Positions 46,313-60,000 of a stretch of 64,000 nt of DNA are shown in pieces. How positions within the stretch are numbered: the first letter of the stretch is position 1; each line of letters opens with the position of its first letter. The position numbers were made by a program, and so were the translations under genes. The notes beneath the pieces are model-generated. The model made no database searches and had not been told where the DNA came from. It was given only the letters and a program-made list of their open reading frames with translations. Origin of the DNA: Saccoglossus kowalevskii (lineage: Eukaryota > Hemichordata > Enteropneusta > Harrimaniidae); the NCBI RefSeq assembly GCF_000003605.2, contig NW_003124922.1, positions 41,510 through 105,509 on the forward strand. The letters are read 5' to 3'.

Positions 46313-49300
46313 GAAGTCATACGTTTATCTGTTGAATTTCCGGTTGTGAACGGCTTATTCTGACCTTTCACACCTAAACGAACCCAGTGCGCATGTATAA
46401 TGACCGTAGTTTTATAATGCGTATACATTTTATGGTCACATTAAAAAATAGGCGATATTATATCGTATTCCGCTAACTCGTTACTTGTGTAAGCAATCGG
46501 AAAGTAATGTATATTAATCTTTAACAGTAATCAAACTGTATCGCAACCATAATGCACTGACGTTATAAAGGATGTAATGGAACAGAAAGTAGAATATATG
46601 ATGTTAGTGATGATAAATATGTGTATCATCAACAAGTGGTGGCGCACTGAAAGTATACGTCACGTGACATAAACATACGTTAAGAGATTACATTTTTGCG
46701 TGTAATTCAAACTTCCCAGTTACAAATCATGATAATTTACAGTCCACGTAAAATCGATTAAATTCACATTAATACGTTTAATCTGCAATATGTAAACAAT
46801 TATGTCCTGAACAAGTGTAACACAGTAAATGAATAATGTAACAACTATAGTATACAAAAACAACTTATGTAGTGAAGTGAATGCTTTAATTGGCTGAAAT
46901 GCGTTTGCTTTTTTTTTTGTAAAAAACAAACCAAAACGAGAATGTATAGTAATGTGATATTATAGTAATGTGAATTATTGAAAGTATTGTTCAATATAGA
47001 CCCAACTATAATGGCAATTAACACGATGGGTATTATTGTTTATACGACTGATGGTGATCCATTTTGGCAGCATGTTTATATAGAAGGGATATATACTGAT
47101 ATTATTGCACTATCAGATAGAACAATTAAGAGCATATATTCAGGTTATATTGTATATTGTTATTGCACATTGCCAAGTTGTACCAATACTCACAGCTATT
47201 CAGATGCATCAATTACATATATGCTCTAAAATATAATTACATTACAATGTATTGGAAAATAACACGTCTCTTTCGAGCTGTCTGTTTATACTTGCCTTTC
47301 GATACATAGTGTTCTCGTGCTAAGTTTGTTTTCTGTTTTTATTTGTATATATGGTCATCTGATATATCTTATCCGATGACATCATTATAGGACTGGTTTG
47401 ATTTACGTATTTGAAACTGAACATGAAATGCTACAGTTTTGGTAGTACTATGCATTGGTTGCATGTCTATATCTGTAACATTGCTAAATATTGCACATTT
47501 GCATATTATGAATTCACATGACACCCCGTGACCACATTGTCAGCTACAAATTGTGCTTAAATAAACACATTCAATTAAAAACAACACTTTGAGTGGCAAA
47601 GAATATACAGTGTATATTTACCAATACGACAAAAATGTGATAACACACTTCACAGGATACATAGTGCCAGTAGAGTAGATGACATATGCCAAATGTCACG
47701 CCGATTAGACAGATAGGTTACTAGTAATCGGTCAATTTCTGTTTATTACACAATCAAAGAAGGCCGGCGAACCAAGTGATAATGAGAAATTTGAAAAGGA
47801 AACTTTGGAGAGATTCTTCTGAAGATGTTGGCGGTCAAAGTCACGTGAGCGCTAAAGTTGTTGTTTGTTTTATGTGTGAATGTCCCTATGTATATTTCAT
47901 AGATGATATACACAACAATTTGAAAATCGTAGACCCCAAAAACAGTCTCACTGCACGTCACTGATTAATACGCATTTGTTGAGTGAACGCAGTGGAAGTG
48001 TCGAAGTCACACTTACGATTACAATTAAGTGTGATTCAGAATATTTGTGGATTGTAATATAAGTTCTGGATAGATCCGGGTCATAGTTAGTCATAGCCAA
48101 ACTGTGTTCTTTTCGGCAAAATATTATAATCGAGTAAAAGGTGTATGTGATACTACTTCTGATTTAATACTACTGATTTAATTAGAATATTCGTTATCTG
48201 TGTTTTGTATAGTTCAGACCACATTTATTGAATAGTCACTGCGTATAGAAAAGTGTACTTTGGTTAACCATTGAAGGTTAAACATGCTATTTAGTTAGAT
48301 TTTTATGAATAATCGTGAACGACTTTCCAACATTGTTGGGCCATTACCTTTTGATCAATCTATCAATAATTGAGTGTGGAACTACCATATTTACGATTCT
48401 GAAGAAAGTATTAGTTTTACCGTTTGAAAATGGTATATGTTATAACAGTAATTATTTTGTGTTTCATATTCCTTGGAAACATACTAATGAAAAAGCTTAC
48501 CAGCATACTGATTGCAGACCAGACCAGAGCAGTTAGACAGGTCTTGACATTATTGCACAGCGCCCTTGTTGGTCAGTTTTTTGTTTAACTGAACTTTTGT
48601 TTATTGTGATTCCTCTGTTTTACGAGGGTATTTTTCATACATTTGCATTCTCTGAAGGTCGTAGAGATTTTTCGTTACATATTAGGAGTTCAGTATCAAT
48701 TCACTGCTTTTGAGTGGACGAAGTCTGGCAGAAATTGCATGGTATCGGAATATATGTTTATCAAAAACAATACAAATTTTATTTTAAAAAGAGGACATAC
48801 CAGATCAAAGTTTCTGTCGAGTGACCTATAGCATGTAATCGCCCCATCAAGGTATTTTGTATGGTCGAAATCGAAAAATTTGTTTTGCTCTTCCCGTCAG
48901 GTTCAAATGCCTGTATACAGAAATATATACACCCATCCCTTTACCGCTATGTGAGCAGATGGGACAGCGTTCGGGTCGGCTTGTACGCCGAAGTTACCGT
49001 GTATACAGCCAGACGAAGCCCTATCCGGACAAGGAACCACGGCTATACCAAACGTAGCATTTCTCTCGTTTTTATATTTCAATATAATCCGAATCAGAAT
49101 CAGAACATATTACAGATAGAATGATACATTGATGGCGAACTTTCATCTCATTACGCATTGTACGAAAAAAATGTCCGTGTGCTAATTGTAATGGAATGAT
49201 AAATGAAAAGTATTTTTCTACAAGGGACACTGAAGCTGTCAAAAAGTTAAAATGATTATAGATTTTCGAACGATCTTCTGATTCTTTCATTCATGCAATC

Positions 49301-49639
49301 AAAGTCCCGTGTAAGGTTTTGTTGCATATGTTTATGTCAGTGTCGTAAGAGCGTGCATTATTAACCCCACTTTGGTCAAGTCAATGTAAACACATATGGC
49401 TGGGTGAATAAGGACTAATGAAAAAACTGTCATGCCCAAATAAAAATTGTCAACTCATTGTGATGGCAAAGCCCATAAAGCATGCACAAAGCGGGCTCGC
49501 TCTAAAGGATTTTCTATGTGTGACTGTTCAATAGATATGTACATATCAATAGATCACAGCTTTGAACAGAATAGTGCAGAGGTCTCATACATTCGTTAAT
49601 GGACGCCCTCTATACTGAACAATATAAACTGTTTTGTCC

Positions 49640-52600
49640 ATTTGAGTATATACGCTTAGACCCCGACCACCGAGTTTTGAGTTTAATGTTCAATATGTGG
49701 GTGATCTATGAGCAAGGCGATGCAAAGACAAATGCAATCACAGTATAGAACTTGTATGTACACATGTGTGTGCCCTTCAGCCATGCCAATGATGAGAAAA
49801 GAATAATAAGAAAAAAAAATAACACCAGGGAAAAATAGATTTTTGCAGTTTTTCGGAGGCCGGGGTATCAAGGCAGCACTCGTGACAATTTAAGCAGTAA
49901 AGAAATATTGACGAGTGTTTACTTGAACAACTTAACAGAAAAGATGGTTCAGATGGTACAGTAATACTCGAATGAGTCCAGGACAATGGGACATAAACAA
50001 CCAACACGGTATGTTTTGATGAAGATAAAACAAAAGTTAGATTGTCTTGTCTGTATGAAAGACTTTGGAAAAATGGGTATTTACAGAACAATATGCTGGT
50101 TATACGTTTATTTCACTCAATGCCAACAAATACAACATTTATTCAGTAATGCACTATCTTACTAAGAATGGTATAACACCATATACAATTCAAAAAAGAA
50201 AGGCTGAAAATAACGTGATCGTGTATCCGCGCAACGGATTACAGAAATTATCATAAATCCGCCTCGTGCATCACGAGAGACAATTTCGCCATTCAAGGAG
50301 GATTTAACTGTTCTCACCATACACAATAATATTGATTAGGTCAGATTTAGAATTCAGAAATACATATTAAATTCGGAACAATAAATTGTTATACGAGCAA
50401 CTCGTCGTTAACAATTTATTATGCTCATCAATGTGTGCTACACTCGTAGGTAATGTAGAGTTTTGTGCAAGTTGCTTAATGTCAATTTTACTACAAATAT
50501 TACAGAAGACAATAACCGCTTACGAAATAATATTCTAAATGATATGCCGCGCACTGCTTTTGTACTTGTTTGGCATTCCGGGAAGTTTCTGAATGTAAAC
50601 TGTTTTCTTTCCTTCGAGATTTCTGCTACTTTCCACGAAGAATGACCAACTTGATGACGTCGTTCCAATAAACATTGTTGCTTCTACAGTGAAAAAAATA
50701 TTTGTTATTTTACAAGAAAAAATAATACTGAGACTTAAAACAAATTAACTAGTAGCTGTATACATCACGGTTTAGCACACACGCAAACTGAATACATATT
50801 TAGTTTAACGTACAGATAATTCTAGAGTAACTAACTAGAATTATGAACGGTAAATTAAATTGTATAATTCGAATAACAAAATTACAATTAAAATATAATT
50901 ATGTATAGACAAGTGTATATTCAATACATCAATTTACTTACGCTCAGCGATCTCTTGTTCTACTAATGATAGGACGTACGTATCCCCTCTGTAGTGATCC
51001 AACAGAGGGGACACATTATACGCATCTTCTACAGTGTATGTAAACAATAATGATTCTCGAAGTGACTTCACAATGAACTGAAATATAAAAGAGATAACAA
51101 TTTAGTTGTTTATATTGCGTGTCTCGCGTAATTATTTTTTGTAACAAATCGAGACAATGAATACCTGTTCGTAGGGAAGAGCCGCCACATAGAGATATTT
51201 CAATCCCGCTTTTTCAAGGTATGCGTGCAGACTTGATGCAATCGAATCAGAGTCTTTCTTCAAAAACTTTAGATTTCGTGCACTTCGTATTGAGCAATGA
51301 CTACCATTTGCTGAATTACACCTGATTAAAGAGCAATTAGATTATTTGATAAATCAGGCTTGGTCTTTTGGAATCACGTCTGACAACATCAAAATGTCTT
51401 CGATCATTGTTTAGACAACATATCCTCTTTAACAGATTACTCTGTGAATATACCCAAATGAGTAATGCTAAAAAGACTAGAACTAAAAAAAATTAAATGG
51501 CCGCCCAATGAAAACACAGTGCTTGAGTGGTTTACTTACTTTTCTCCTGTTTTATTCCTCCAATGTAATACAGCATATTGCTCTGCCAATAAGCCAGTCA
51601 TTATTTGTGCTGCTATTCTACGTATATACGGAGCTCTTAGTAAATGTTTCTCCACATAGGATTGCTGAGCTGATGTAGCAATTGTTGATTTCACAGCCGG
51701 AAAATATGCAACACATCTTTTCTTCTCGAATTCATTAAGTATTTTTTCACGTGTATTTTGTGTTTGGGATAGTGTGATGTTTGGTTGCGGTAGTGAAATT
51801 CCGGTGTTATTATAAAATTCAGTGACAAATCGGTCACCTAGGAAAATGGATTGCTTCCTGTAATGTTTTTGTACTTCATTATTGTAGTTGTCAGGGAAGG
51901 AAGGTGTATGTTTAGTAGGAGGGAATATAATCCAATCTAGAGGAATAGTTGTGCCGCATTGTATTTTGAATTCGTTTAAATCACATAAATCTACTACTCT
52001 TAATATTTTCTGATTGTCAAATGTTTCATTGAAACTCCTTTCGGTTTTTACACCATCCTGTAGTTTGTGTTGGCGGAATGGGGGTATTACAAGAGACCTT
52101 TCATAAATACTAGCAAATACCATAGATCTACGAAATGCATTGTATATCCCATTAGGTCCCGATTGAAACGCTATTAATGGTAGAACGTACTGGCGCATGA
52201 AAATTGGCGTGTTATTTCTTTTCCCAAGGAGTAATGCTGAAACAGTGGTTTTCTCTATTGTCGTGTTGTTTTCAATATCAGACCTCAGGTAGTTCTGTCT
52301 TAGCAAAGCCTCCTACAAAAACATAAAATGTGTTAGGCAAAATTATAGTGTGGAATGAGTTGATAGAAGTACCTAAAATGTGAGGTGTTCTATTTTGCGT
52401 TTAATGTAAAGTCGGCTACATACAACCTGATAGTACGAGCTCTGACATTTCTCAGATGTGATGAATCGTAGCAATGTGTTTGACTACAGAAGCGATTGCA
52501 CAGTTTTTATTTGGGATGGTGTGAAAGTTGTTGATATATTAAGATGCAACCAAAGACCTCAGAAAACAGGAACCTGCAATTGTGGAATTTCTTTCATATG

Positions 52601-53070
52601 TTACCTTAGTCATAATCGCATATCCAATTCAAACCTTGGAGATATGAACACTATGTTGCATTAGATAGATATGTCAACCAGGATGTAGCTGCACAAACCA
52701 ATTGTGTCTTTAGAATATAATCAGAATGTTTACATTCTATCTGCTGAATATCCCAGTTCATTTTATTTATCAAATAAAAAAATGCGATGGTAAACGTTTT
52801 TATTTTAATATAAAAACAGGACAGGATAAAAAAGGGACAGTTTTCTATACAATAAAAAACACTACCTAAAAAACGTTGTATCATTATAACAAGTCAAAAC
52901 TGTTATAACTTAGTTCACCCATTACATGACTGATGATAATATTGCGAAAGCAAAACATAAACAAGCGATCGAAATAGCCCCACTGTTTTTGTAGTGTCTC
53001 CCACAAAACGAAGTTGATAAGTTTATGTACAAGATATTTACTGTGATAGTTTGTGCATAGGCGAACCCAT
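49640..53070 (-). repeat. Segmental duplication, copy A (partner 60625-64000)
   Basis: The whole interval, exons, introns and 3' flank, is alignable by eye with 60625 onward at an offset of about 10.83-10.87 kb. Copy A has extra sequence at about 49800-50200 that copy B lacks; copy B has extra sequence at about 60833-61075. The duplication continues past the window end, so its full size is unknown. Confidence 0.85.
50415..50420 (-). promoter_or_regulatory. Polyadenylation signal (O-fucosyltransferase gene A)
   Basis: AATAAA on the minus strand, 115 bases after the stop codon at 50535. In copy B the corresponding position reads AACAAA, so the canonical signal is not kept there. Confidence 0.5.
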
Positions 53071-54706
53071 GAAACCTGGTAGTTTTCAAGAAGTCAAGAA
53101 GAAATGGCATTTTTACTACCTATATAATAAGCATCAAAGTAATGGAGGTAGTAGTAGTTGTTGTTGTTGTTGTTTTTTTTAATTAACATTTTCACAGAAA
53201 AAATTGCTAAAAATAGAGAAGTGAAGATATATTCAGGAAATCGTCAAAATTGTACATGGGTCCCCAAGGTACCTACATGATAATTATCAAAGCAAGATTT
53301 TAAAAAGTGTGTCAACCGACAAATGTGTTCTGGTTAAACTTGTATCCAATGAAGTGGACAGAAACATGCTTAATTATTTCCTCGCGCGGAATATTGGTCA
53401 AAATATTTTTAAATATCCTGTACTGTTCAAATGTTCAATAATATTGTTTTAACATATTTATTGTGCTCCACCCATGGTCACACCCATGCTAATCCTGCTC
53501 TTCAATAACGCATTTTCGCCGCAGTTTACGATGTATGGCAGTGGAAAGGATGTGAGGATACACACATCATCACAGCTTGTCGCGCCTGGACGATTTAAAA
53601 TTAGGCGGATTTCATCTTTAAGTCTTTTTAAAAGATGCGTCATTGTTAGCAGTATGATAGTAACAGGATGGCTTCATCCTGGATATTTAATCACTTTAAC
53701 CCCATCGGGGATAGTACGAAATAATCATGCAGTCAATTAATATAAATGACTTGTTTATATGTGAAGATGCATGGCATCAGGTATTCAAATTGCTACATAA
53801 TTTATACAACAAGAGAAAGAATATATTAAAAAAAGCATTATTTCAACTTCTGCATTCATGTTATGCTGTTGGTGAAAACATTTATATTTGGAAGTAGAAT
53901 GTATCAATATATCTAAATTAAATTAAATACCCCATAATGTTTTCTGCATAATTTCTGTCACATTTATGATATTGGTGTCTATTAACAAATGAATGACCTT
54001 CTAAATCCGACGTTTGACAGAATCTATTCTCAAAGATGAACATAACATCTAAAAAAAGGTAAAACTAGTTGTATTCCCGAGTAATCGATTTTTAATATAT
54101 AATACACGAATCTGATTTTCTGGCGTGGCAGGTATAAAAAAATAATCCGGGCGTGCACTCTCCATGGTGACATGGTTTTGTCGCACTAGCACACACTCAG
54201 ATGTACTCACATTGCTTTCCAGTTCTAATTCCTCATTTCCCAGAATCTCAGTTTCGGCAAAGGTGTTAGCTGGCATCCAGCTAAACGAGAGATAATATAC
54301 AGCCCATAAACTCAGAATAACAGAAAAAAACCGGAATGTTCTTGTTCGCCTCGCTTGCAACCACCTGAAATACTAATCATTGTGAGGAATGATTTGACAC
54401 GATCTACTAGGATTGGTACATTAGATAACATCATGTGATCAAACACACACATACATATATATTGGCAATATGGAATAACTTAATAACAGTTAATATATCA
54501 TTATATACATCGATAACATATTTAAATAGTATTTAAATATTCCTCGATATCTATGATTTAAATCACATAAAATAATCATGACTTTCACGGGATGTACGTA
54601 ACGCGGCGTTTAAGGATCTGTCACAATATTTCAGTCGCCGCCCAAAACATTTTATCAACACATTTTGGGTGAATAATCATAAACAATTTTAACTACATTA
54701 CCTCAT
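50535..54706 (-). CDS. O-fucosyltransferase-family type II membrane enzyme (copy A, complete)
   Basis: Minus-strand exons: 54706-54702 (ATGAG only), 54364-54106, 52312-51540, 51321-51165, 51077-50942, 50683-50535 (TAG). Phases 2,0,2,0,1 join in frame, giving about 492 residues. The N-terminus MRWLQARRTRTFR is basic and is followed by a membrane anchor at about residues 14-31 (FFSVILSLWAVYYLSFSW), the layout of Golgi/ER glycosyltransferases. The catalytic part has SGPNGIYNAFRRSMVFASI (about residue 139), VLHWRNKTGE (about 337, like the HxR motif of fucosyltransferases), KAGLKYLYVAALPYEQ, then TMFIGTTSSSWSFFVESSRN near the end. These fit the GDP-fucose O-fucosyltransferase superfamily; the acceptor substrate is unknown. 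The end of exon 2 is the weakest call: GTATTA at 54105 is used here, and a stronger GTGAGT in the same phase lies earlier in that exon. A tandem copy follows at 61364. Confidence 0.85.
53458..53740 (-). other. Coding-like stretch inside intron 2 of copy A
   Basis: A GC-richer island in AT-rich intron. On the minus strand it reads MTHLLKRLKDEIRLILNRPG, then CDDVCILTSFPLPYIVNCGE and NALLKSRISMGVTMGGAQ with a stop, 61 codons. On the plus strand an 88-codon frame overlaps it. It has no match that I recognise and does not fit the phases of the fucosyltransferase gene. It may be a fragment of a mobile element or a decayed exon of another gene. Confidence 0.3.
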
Positions 54707-56384
54707 GCATCGCGAACACCAGTCTTGTGTTCTTCGGTTCTTGTTCAGGGTACAGTTTCTACAAGGTTGGCATCACCAGGCGATATATCTTTAAAATACT
54801 CAAATTCCACCTTGCATGTGATATAACCTACTTAATTTAATATGTATATGTATACCAAGCTAAACCTCTTTCCAGAAAATTTGGTGATGTTAGTAGATTT
54901 CCTATTTCCTGAAAATAAATAGTCAATACGACCAGACTCTGATTCCATGCATCCACAGACAGCTGTGTTGCGACACCAGTCACAAATCCCTAATGAATAA
55001 ATTCTGATTGCACAATACTAGTTGAATCCACTTTCATTGGAAGGGGTAGTAATAATATGGATATTGTGTGTCTGTATGTTTTACTAAAATTACCAGTGTG
55101 TGTTGCTGGCACGTAAAATCGCATGGCGGTCCACATTTATTTAAAGGGTAAACTGCAGTTATATAATAGTAAATTCTCACCGTCACCGTTCAAACTCTAA
55201 TACGTTACTCACCCGTCAAAAGCAAATGTTGTCGTCGGTATTCCATCTACTACCATTTGCTATTGGTTTTTGTGTTCCAGACTCGCGGGATCATGGATAT
55301 TCCCTGCCCAAATATTGCATCTGATGTATGCGATATTGTAATTGTTAGTACATAGATAATTGTTGATACATATTTAGTGTACTTGTTTGTAATAACTTAA
55401 CTAGTCCATTGAGTTTTCACGATTTCCTCGTAATGGCAAGTTGGCAGTTCCCTCTCTGGACACTAGACAGAATATTTGCAAAAGCAATCCATTTAAGACA
55501 GAACCAGGGTACTGCTTATGTATCTTTCTTAAAGCAATGTCTTAATTAAGGCATATCCACGATTTCAAAACTAATTATTTGCATATAGCATATCAGTATA
55601 ATGTATATTATATAACGTATAGGACTATGTTTTAACTCTGAACTGGAGGCAAAGCATATATTTATTTTGCAATACTGCACAGCGAATCGTGTGATATTTA
55701 TATAAGTTTAGTGAACGATCTGTCAATCCCGTCTAGGAAATGTTGTAAACAGAGAAATGTACATATGAAGTGCCAGCTTTCAGATATTTATCTTCATATA
55801 CATATAAATAGGTGAAAGTACATTTTATGATTCCGGTCCAGGTGCCATAAGGTACTGGTACATAAGTTAGTATATGACCTTATGATAAGTGTACGCCTTC
55901 AGTTAAAATCCCCATCAAAGTCGTCCTCCTCAGGCTTTCCCTGACATAAACACGGTCATGTAGGTATCCCCTGCCAGTGTTATGTAAACGTTCGACAATA
56001 ATAGAAACAACTATTGTGGTAGATAATCCTTTCTTTAGTGAAAGGATTGGCGCTGTACAGCTTTTGATTCGAAATCTGAATTAAATTATTTCTCCAGTTT
56101 TTTTAACTCTAAAATCGACTTTATAAAACACCCCTCCTGGAACATCTGTAGCTATTGGCTTATGAATAATATCGTCTAGGATATTATTATTTACGTTATT
56201 TACGTCCTCTAGCGCTTGTGTCTGGGTGATCAATTTTAGTAAATATGCGATATCAAGCATTGTTTGCGCAACTAAGGCAATGGCTATTTCAAAACAGCTG
56301 TATCTAAGTATAAAGTTTCTTTGTTTTTATAGAACGCAAAATACATGAATTACTTGAATGATTATTTATTAGTAACACCAATGT
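54707..56384. other. Upstream region of copy A; no gene recognised
   Basis: This should contain the promoter and any 5' untranslated exon of the complete fucosyltransferase gene. I see no clear TATA box or initiator that would fix the transcription start. No repeats with definable ends. Confidence 0.4.
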
Positions 56385-57065
56385 TTCTGTCATGAATTTG
56401 TTTTTGCGTATCTGTTAACCGACTTAATTAACTGATTATTAGCGAATTGCTGTGTTATGTCTGTCATCGTGTAGGCCTATTTGAAATTTTGGAGGGAACT
56501 TGGCTCAGTGATTTGGAACTAATTACCAGATAATCGTCGCCATTCTGACAGTTTATATCCGTAGTTATTAATGTAGTGAACGATTAATCAAAAGATATGA
56601 CGTATTCAGTACTTAGTGTGATTGGCTTTATGATTGAAGGTTACGCCCTAGAGTCTTTTACTGTTTTGTAATTGGTTAGAGTTTTGAAAATGAATAAAGA
56701 GAGTTTGAGTTGGTCTTGGGGAATACTCCACGACAGACGCAGTCGAGTCGAGTCGAGAGTCCAGTCCAGCGGCGAGCCTTGAGGCAGTCCAGTCTTGGGC
56801 GAGTCTTGGTTCAGCCTTGTGAGAGTCTTGGGGACTTTTCCCCAGGGCGCTGTGTCTTATAGAGTGCTCCAAAAGATCGACTAAGACGAGAGTTGAAACG
56901 TATTTCGTTGTGTGTGTCTTATTTGACTGTAAAGTTAAAGTGACTTCCCCGATCCCGTACCTCAAGGGGACAAGATAGAGAGACGAGACGAGTTTCCCCC
57001 CTGACAGTGTGGAGAACCCCAGAGAGAGAGATTTCCCCCTGATATTTCCACGGGGATGTCACACT
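56385..57065 (+). repeat. Dispersed repeat, possibly LTR-like, partner of 39570-39960
   Basis: About 300 bp after 56385 match the reverse complement of 39570-39960. The sequence continues through an AATAAA-containing segment (about 56693) into a GAGTC-rich, GC-rich tract (about 56740-56830) and ends near GGGGATGTCACA at 57063. The arrangement of a less GC-rich part, AATAAA, and a GC-rich part resembles an LTR. With no paired LTR or target-site duplication, the class is left open. Confidence 0.6.
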
Positions 57066-60000
57066 CATTCAAAACAACAGAAACGTAACTCATTTACGTC
57101 CGATCTTGTTTGGGACTACGCCATAACAAAAATGAATTGCCTATAAATTCGGTGGTTTGAAGGATTTATAATGAAACATGGGTGTAAAAAATTATACTAA
57201 TTATATTATTTGACTTTGAATGTTCGCACATATTACATACATATCAAGAGAAACCACAGAAGTGCAACTTTGCTCTAAATATGACATGGGAAATATACTG
57301 GGATTGACTGGAGTTGCTTGAGTCGTGGATTATATGATCGTACAATTACTCAGATGAGCCCCAATAAACAGCATCTTCGACAACAAAGATTACGGCAACT
57401 CTGATCCAGCTCCTTGGCGCACCCAATCAAATGATTCAACATAACCATGGTCAAATACAGCTTTTTCGTTCAAAGGGAACGGTATGGAAGACCGGCTGAA
57501 GCGAAAACGTGCGAATGAGGCAATGCCTCCACTGAGTGTGACATGGTACGCCGAACATCGACGTTTGTAGGTTCTTGGTTATAGTGACAGCTCTGTGTTA
57601 GGTTGGCGTGCGTTGGAATATTTTGAAGAGTTTGGCTATGAACAAGTGTATTAAATCAAACAATATATCCGATAGCTGTCGCTGCTGATCCATAGATACA
57701 AAATGGCATAGTAATTGATGCTTTTTACGTTGCGGTGTCCAGACAACTGCGTGTTGGTTGTCAGTACGCCACGACATTGTGGACGTGAACGGTTGTTTCG
57801 CTGGAAATGTGATTTGTTTTGCTGCCGGGAATTTCAGCTTGTTGACAGTATTTACTGCTATTGGTCTGAACCGTATTCTTGTGTCAGGATAAACTTCGTT
57901 GTCAGATATTAAGAGACAGCATGGTGCATGAACTCTGGTGGGCGGAGATTAGTGTCAGTACGATGTTCAGGCTGTGGCGCCTGACTAACTTGACTGAAAC
58001 GACTTATATCACCCCATTGCATTTAACAACTTTCGTGAAAACCCCGAAACTAAAATAACGTTGCGTTGCTGAGCCAAAAATTTCCTTCCTAAATATCTCC
58101 CCATCTCTGGTTCAAAGATTCCGCGACGTTTGGCTTATTTCCTATTTCTTTACTTTTCAGTTCGAATCGAATGATTCATTTTATTGCATTGCATAAACTG
58201 CGTATCGCGAGTTCATATATATGTTTACGCTGATGTGTTATTAACGTATCCGATTCGTAGCTAAAATCATCTTGTTGTTGTTGTTGTCTCTATGATTATC
58301 CTGAGCAAGCTGGTTTGACAGTTGAAACAATTCTGCTGCGTTCCAGGAGTTTGAAATTCACGTCCGTCATATTGCAATACTACTATTCCAATATTACTTG
58401 TTGTTCTATAACTACATTTAAGTATTTTAAATAGCATACCCACATAGAGGACATATATTTATGCTACAATTAAAAAACTATATCACTATTTTCTAAAAGA
58501 AAATGTTTTCTGTCCATATGGTACGTTGCTATGACATAAAAAGCAAATATGCAAATTCATTATTATTGTGATAATTTCACTATCAGGACCAGGGTGAAAA
58601 TAAGACTGGCGATTCGCTCCGCGAGGATTGCCCTTATTTTATTACAATTGTGTGTCTGTGTTTAAGTGTCGTCTTCACGTATTAATTCTTCTGTGATTTT
58701 TTGGGGTGGGCCGATTTCGTTCAAAAAGGCAGGTCACACCTTCAGTTTTAGTCAAGTGATGAAATCATTATTATTATTATTATTTTGATAACTTCTTTGA
58801 TTCTGTGTTGGGGCAACGTTTCGAAAGAAATGGCTTTTTAACTTTCCTGTGATTTATTTGAAGGACTGAGCCAATATTGGTCAAACTTGACTGGCGAATT
58901 TGAAAAAAATATTACTGTCCTGCTGTTGCCATGTCATTGATTTTTGGTCGTAGCTTCGACCACACGCATACAAGGTGCACTTTCGCTGCTAGCATAAATT
59001 GTTATTTATACTTGACTCCATTGGTTATCAAGTGGTGTTATCAAGTCAGTAAACCCAGGAGGATCAGATTGTTAACGATCGGTAAATGTTTTATCATGTC
59101 TTATTTTCAGTTATGTACACAGACCATTCGTATCAAGTCAAAATGTTCACAAATTTCTATTCCGATCTTAAAACCATCTGTTTCCTTACCACTTGACAAC
59201 CGGATGTCATGCCCCATGCAATATTATGGTGAACACATTATTAGTTGAGTTTTAATCACGAGATAACCACACATTTTAACTACCAAAGTACACCTGGCCA
59301 CCTGTGAACATCACCATTGTACCAAAATGACAAAATATTTCAAAATTTAGTTCTGCAAACGTTCAAATGTTTAAGTGTATTACGCATTCAATTTAATGAG
59401 TCTTGTTGTTCATAAAGTGTTCAAGTCCACTATGTGTTCAAGTCTAACAAATAATTACATTCCTGCAGTCAGTTAAGTGTGTAGGGGGGATTGTGTGGGA
59501 GGTGCGTGCGTGTATGTGTATGTGTGTGTGCATTTGCATTACCATATTTCTGAGGATAAAGATTGGTAATTTGGTGCCATTGTTAAGTCCCACAGAAAAT
59601 TGAAGACCAGAGTTTACAAATACCCTCATAATATTCACCTTTTCATTTTCTGAATGGGTCTCCGGTTTGTAAAATATTTGAGTTGTGTTTGTTAAAAAAA
59701 GTCACGCATTTTCGTCAGAGCTGATTTTTGTGTAATAGCGCCACCAAATGGCCTTTTTATGCAGTAGCCTAGAAAGCCACATTTCACATATTAGCGCGCT
59801 CATTATCCCACGTTTCACGGGTGTGAACGTGATAATTTTAGAGAATTTTAGAACGTTAAAGAACTGGCTGGCCCATATTACATATAAGTGGTTTAATTTA
59901 GACTATGGTTTTGTTATTGTTATTGTGATCATAGATGAAACTTCAATTCTTTATGACATAATCCGAGTTCTATGTATGATATATGGATACATTAAGATAT

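Larger units (their letters stand above)
45808..49639. other. Mostly featureless; one TATA box with short ORF
   Basis: A 3.8-kb stretch without recognisable genes, apart from the possible promoter and 38-codon frame at 46092-46312, listed separately. Open frames at 46978-47229 (83 codons) and 48857-49057 match no family I know and lack splice context. GC-richer patches occur at 46190-46400 and 48940-49050. Confidence 0.4.

Noticed and set aside
49777-50091. 104-codon Ser/Cys-rich minus-strand frame
   Set aside because: It lies in sequence present only in duplication copy A, has no family match, and no splice sites tie it to the fucosyltransferase gene.
56648-56965. 105-codon minus-strand frame
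   Set aside because: Falls in the GAGTC-rich part of a dispersed repeat; the repetitive Arg/Leu/Asp composition reflects the repeat.
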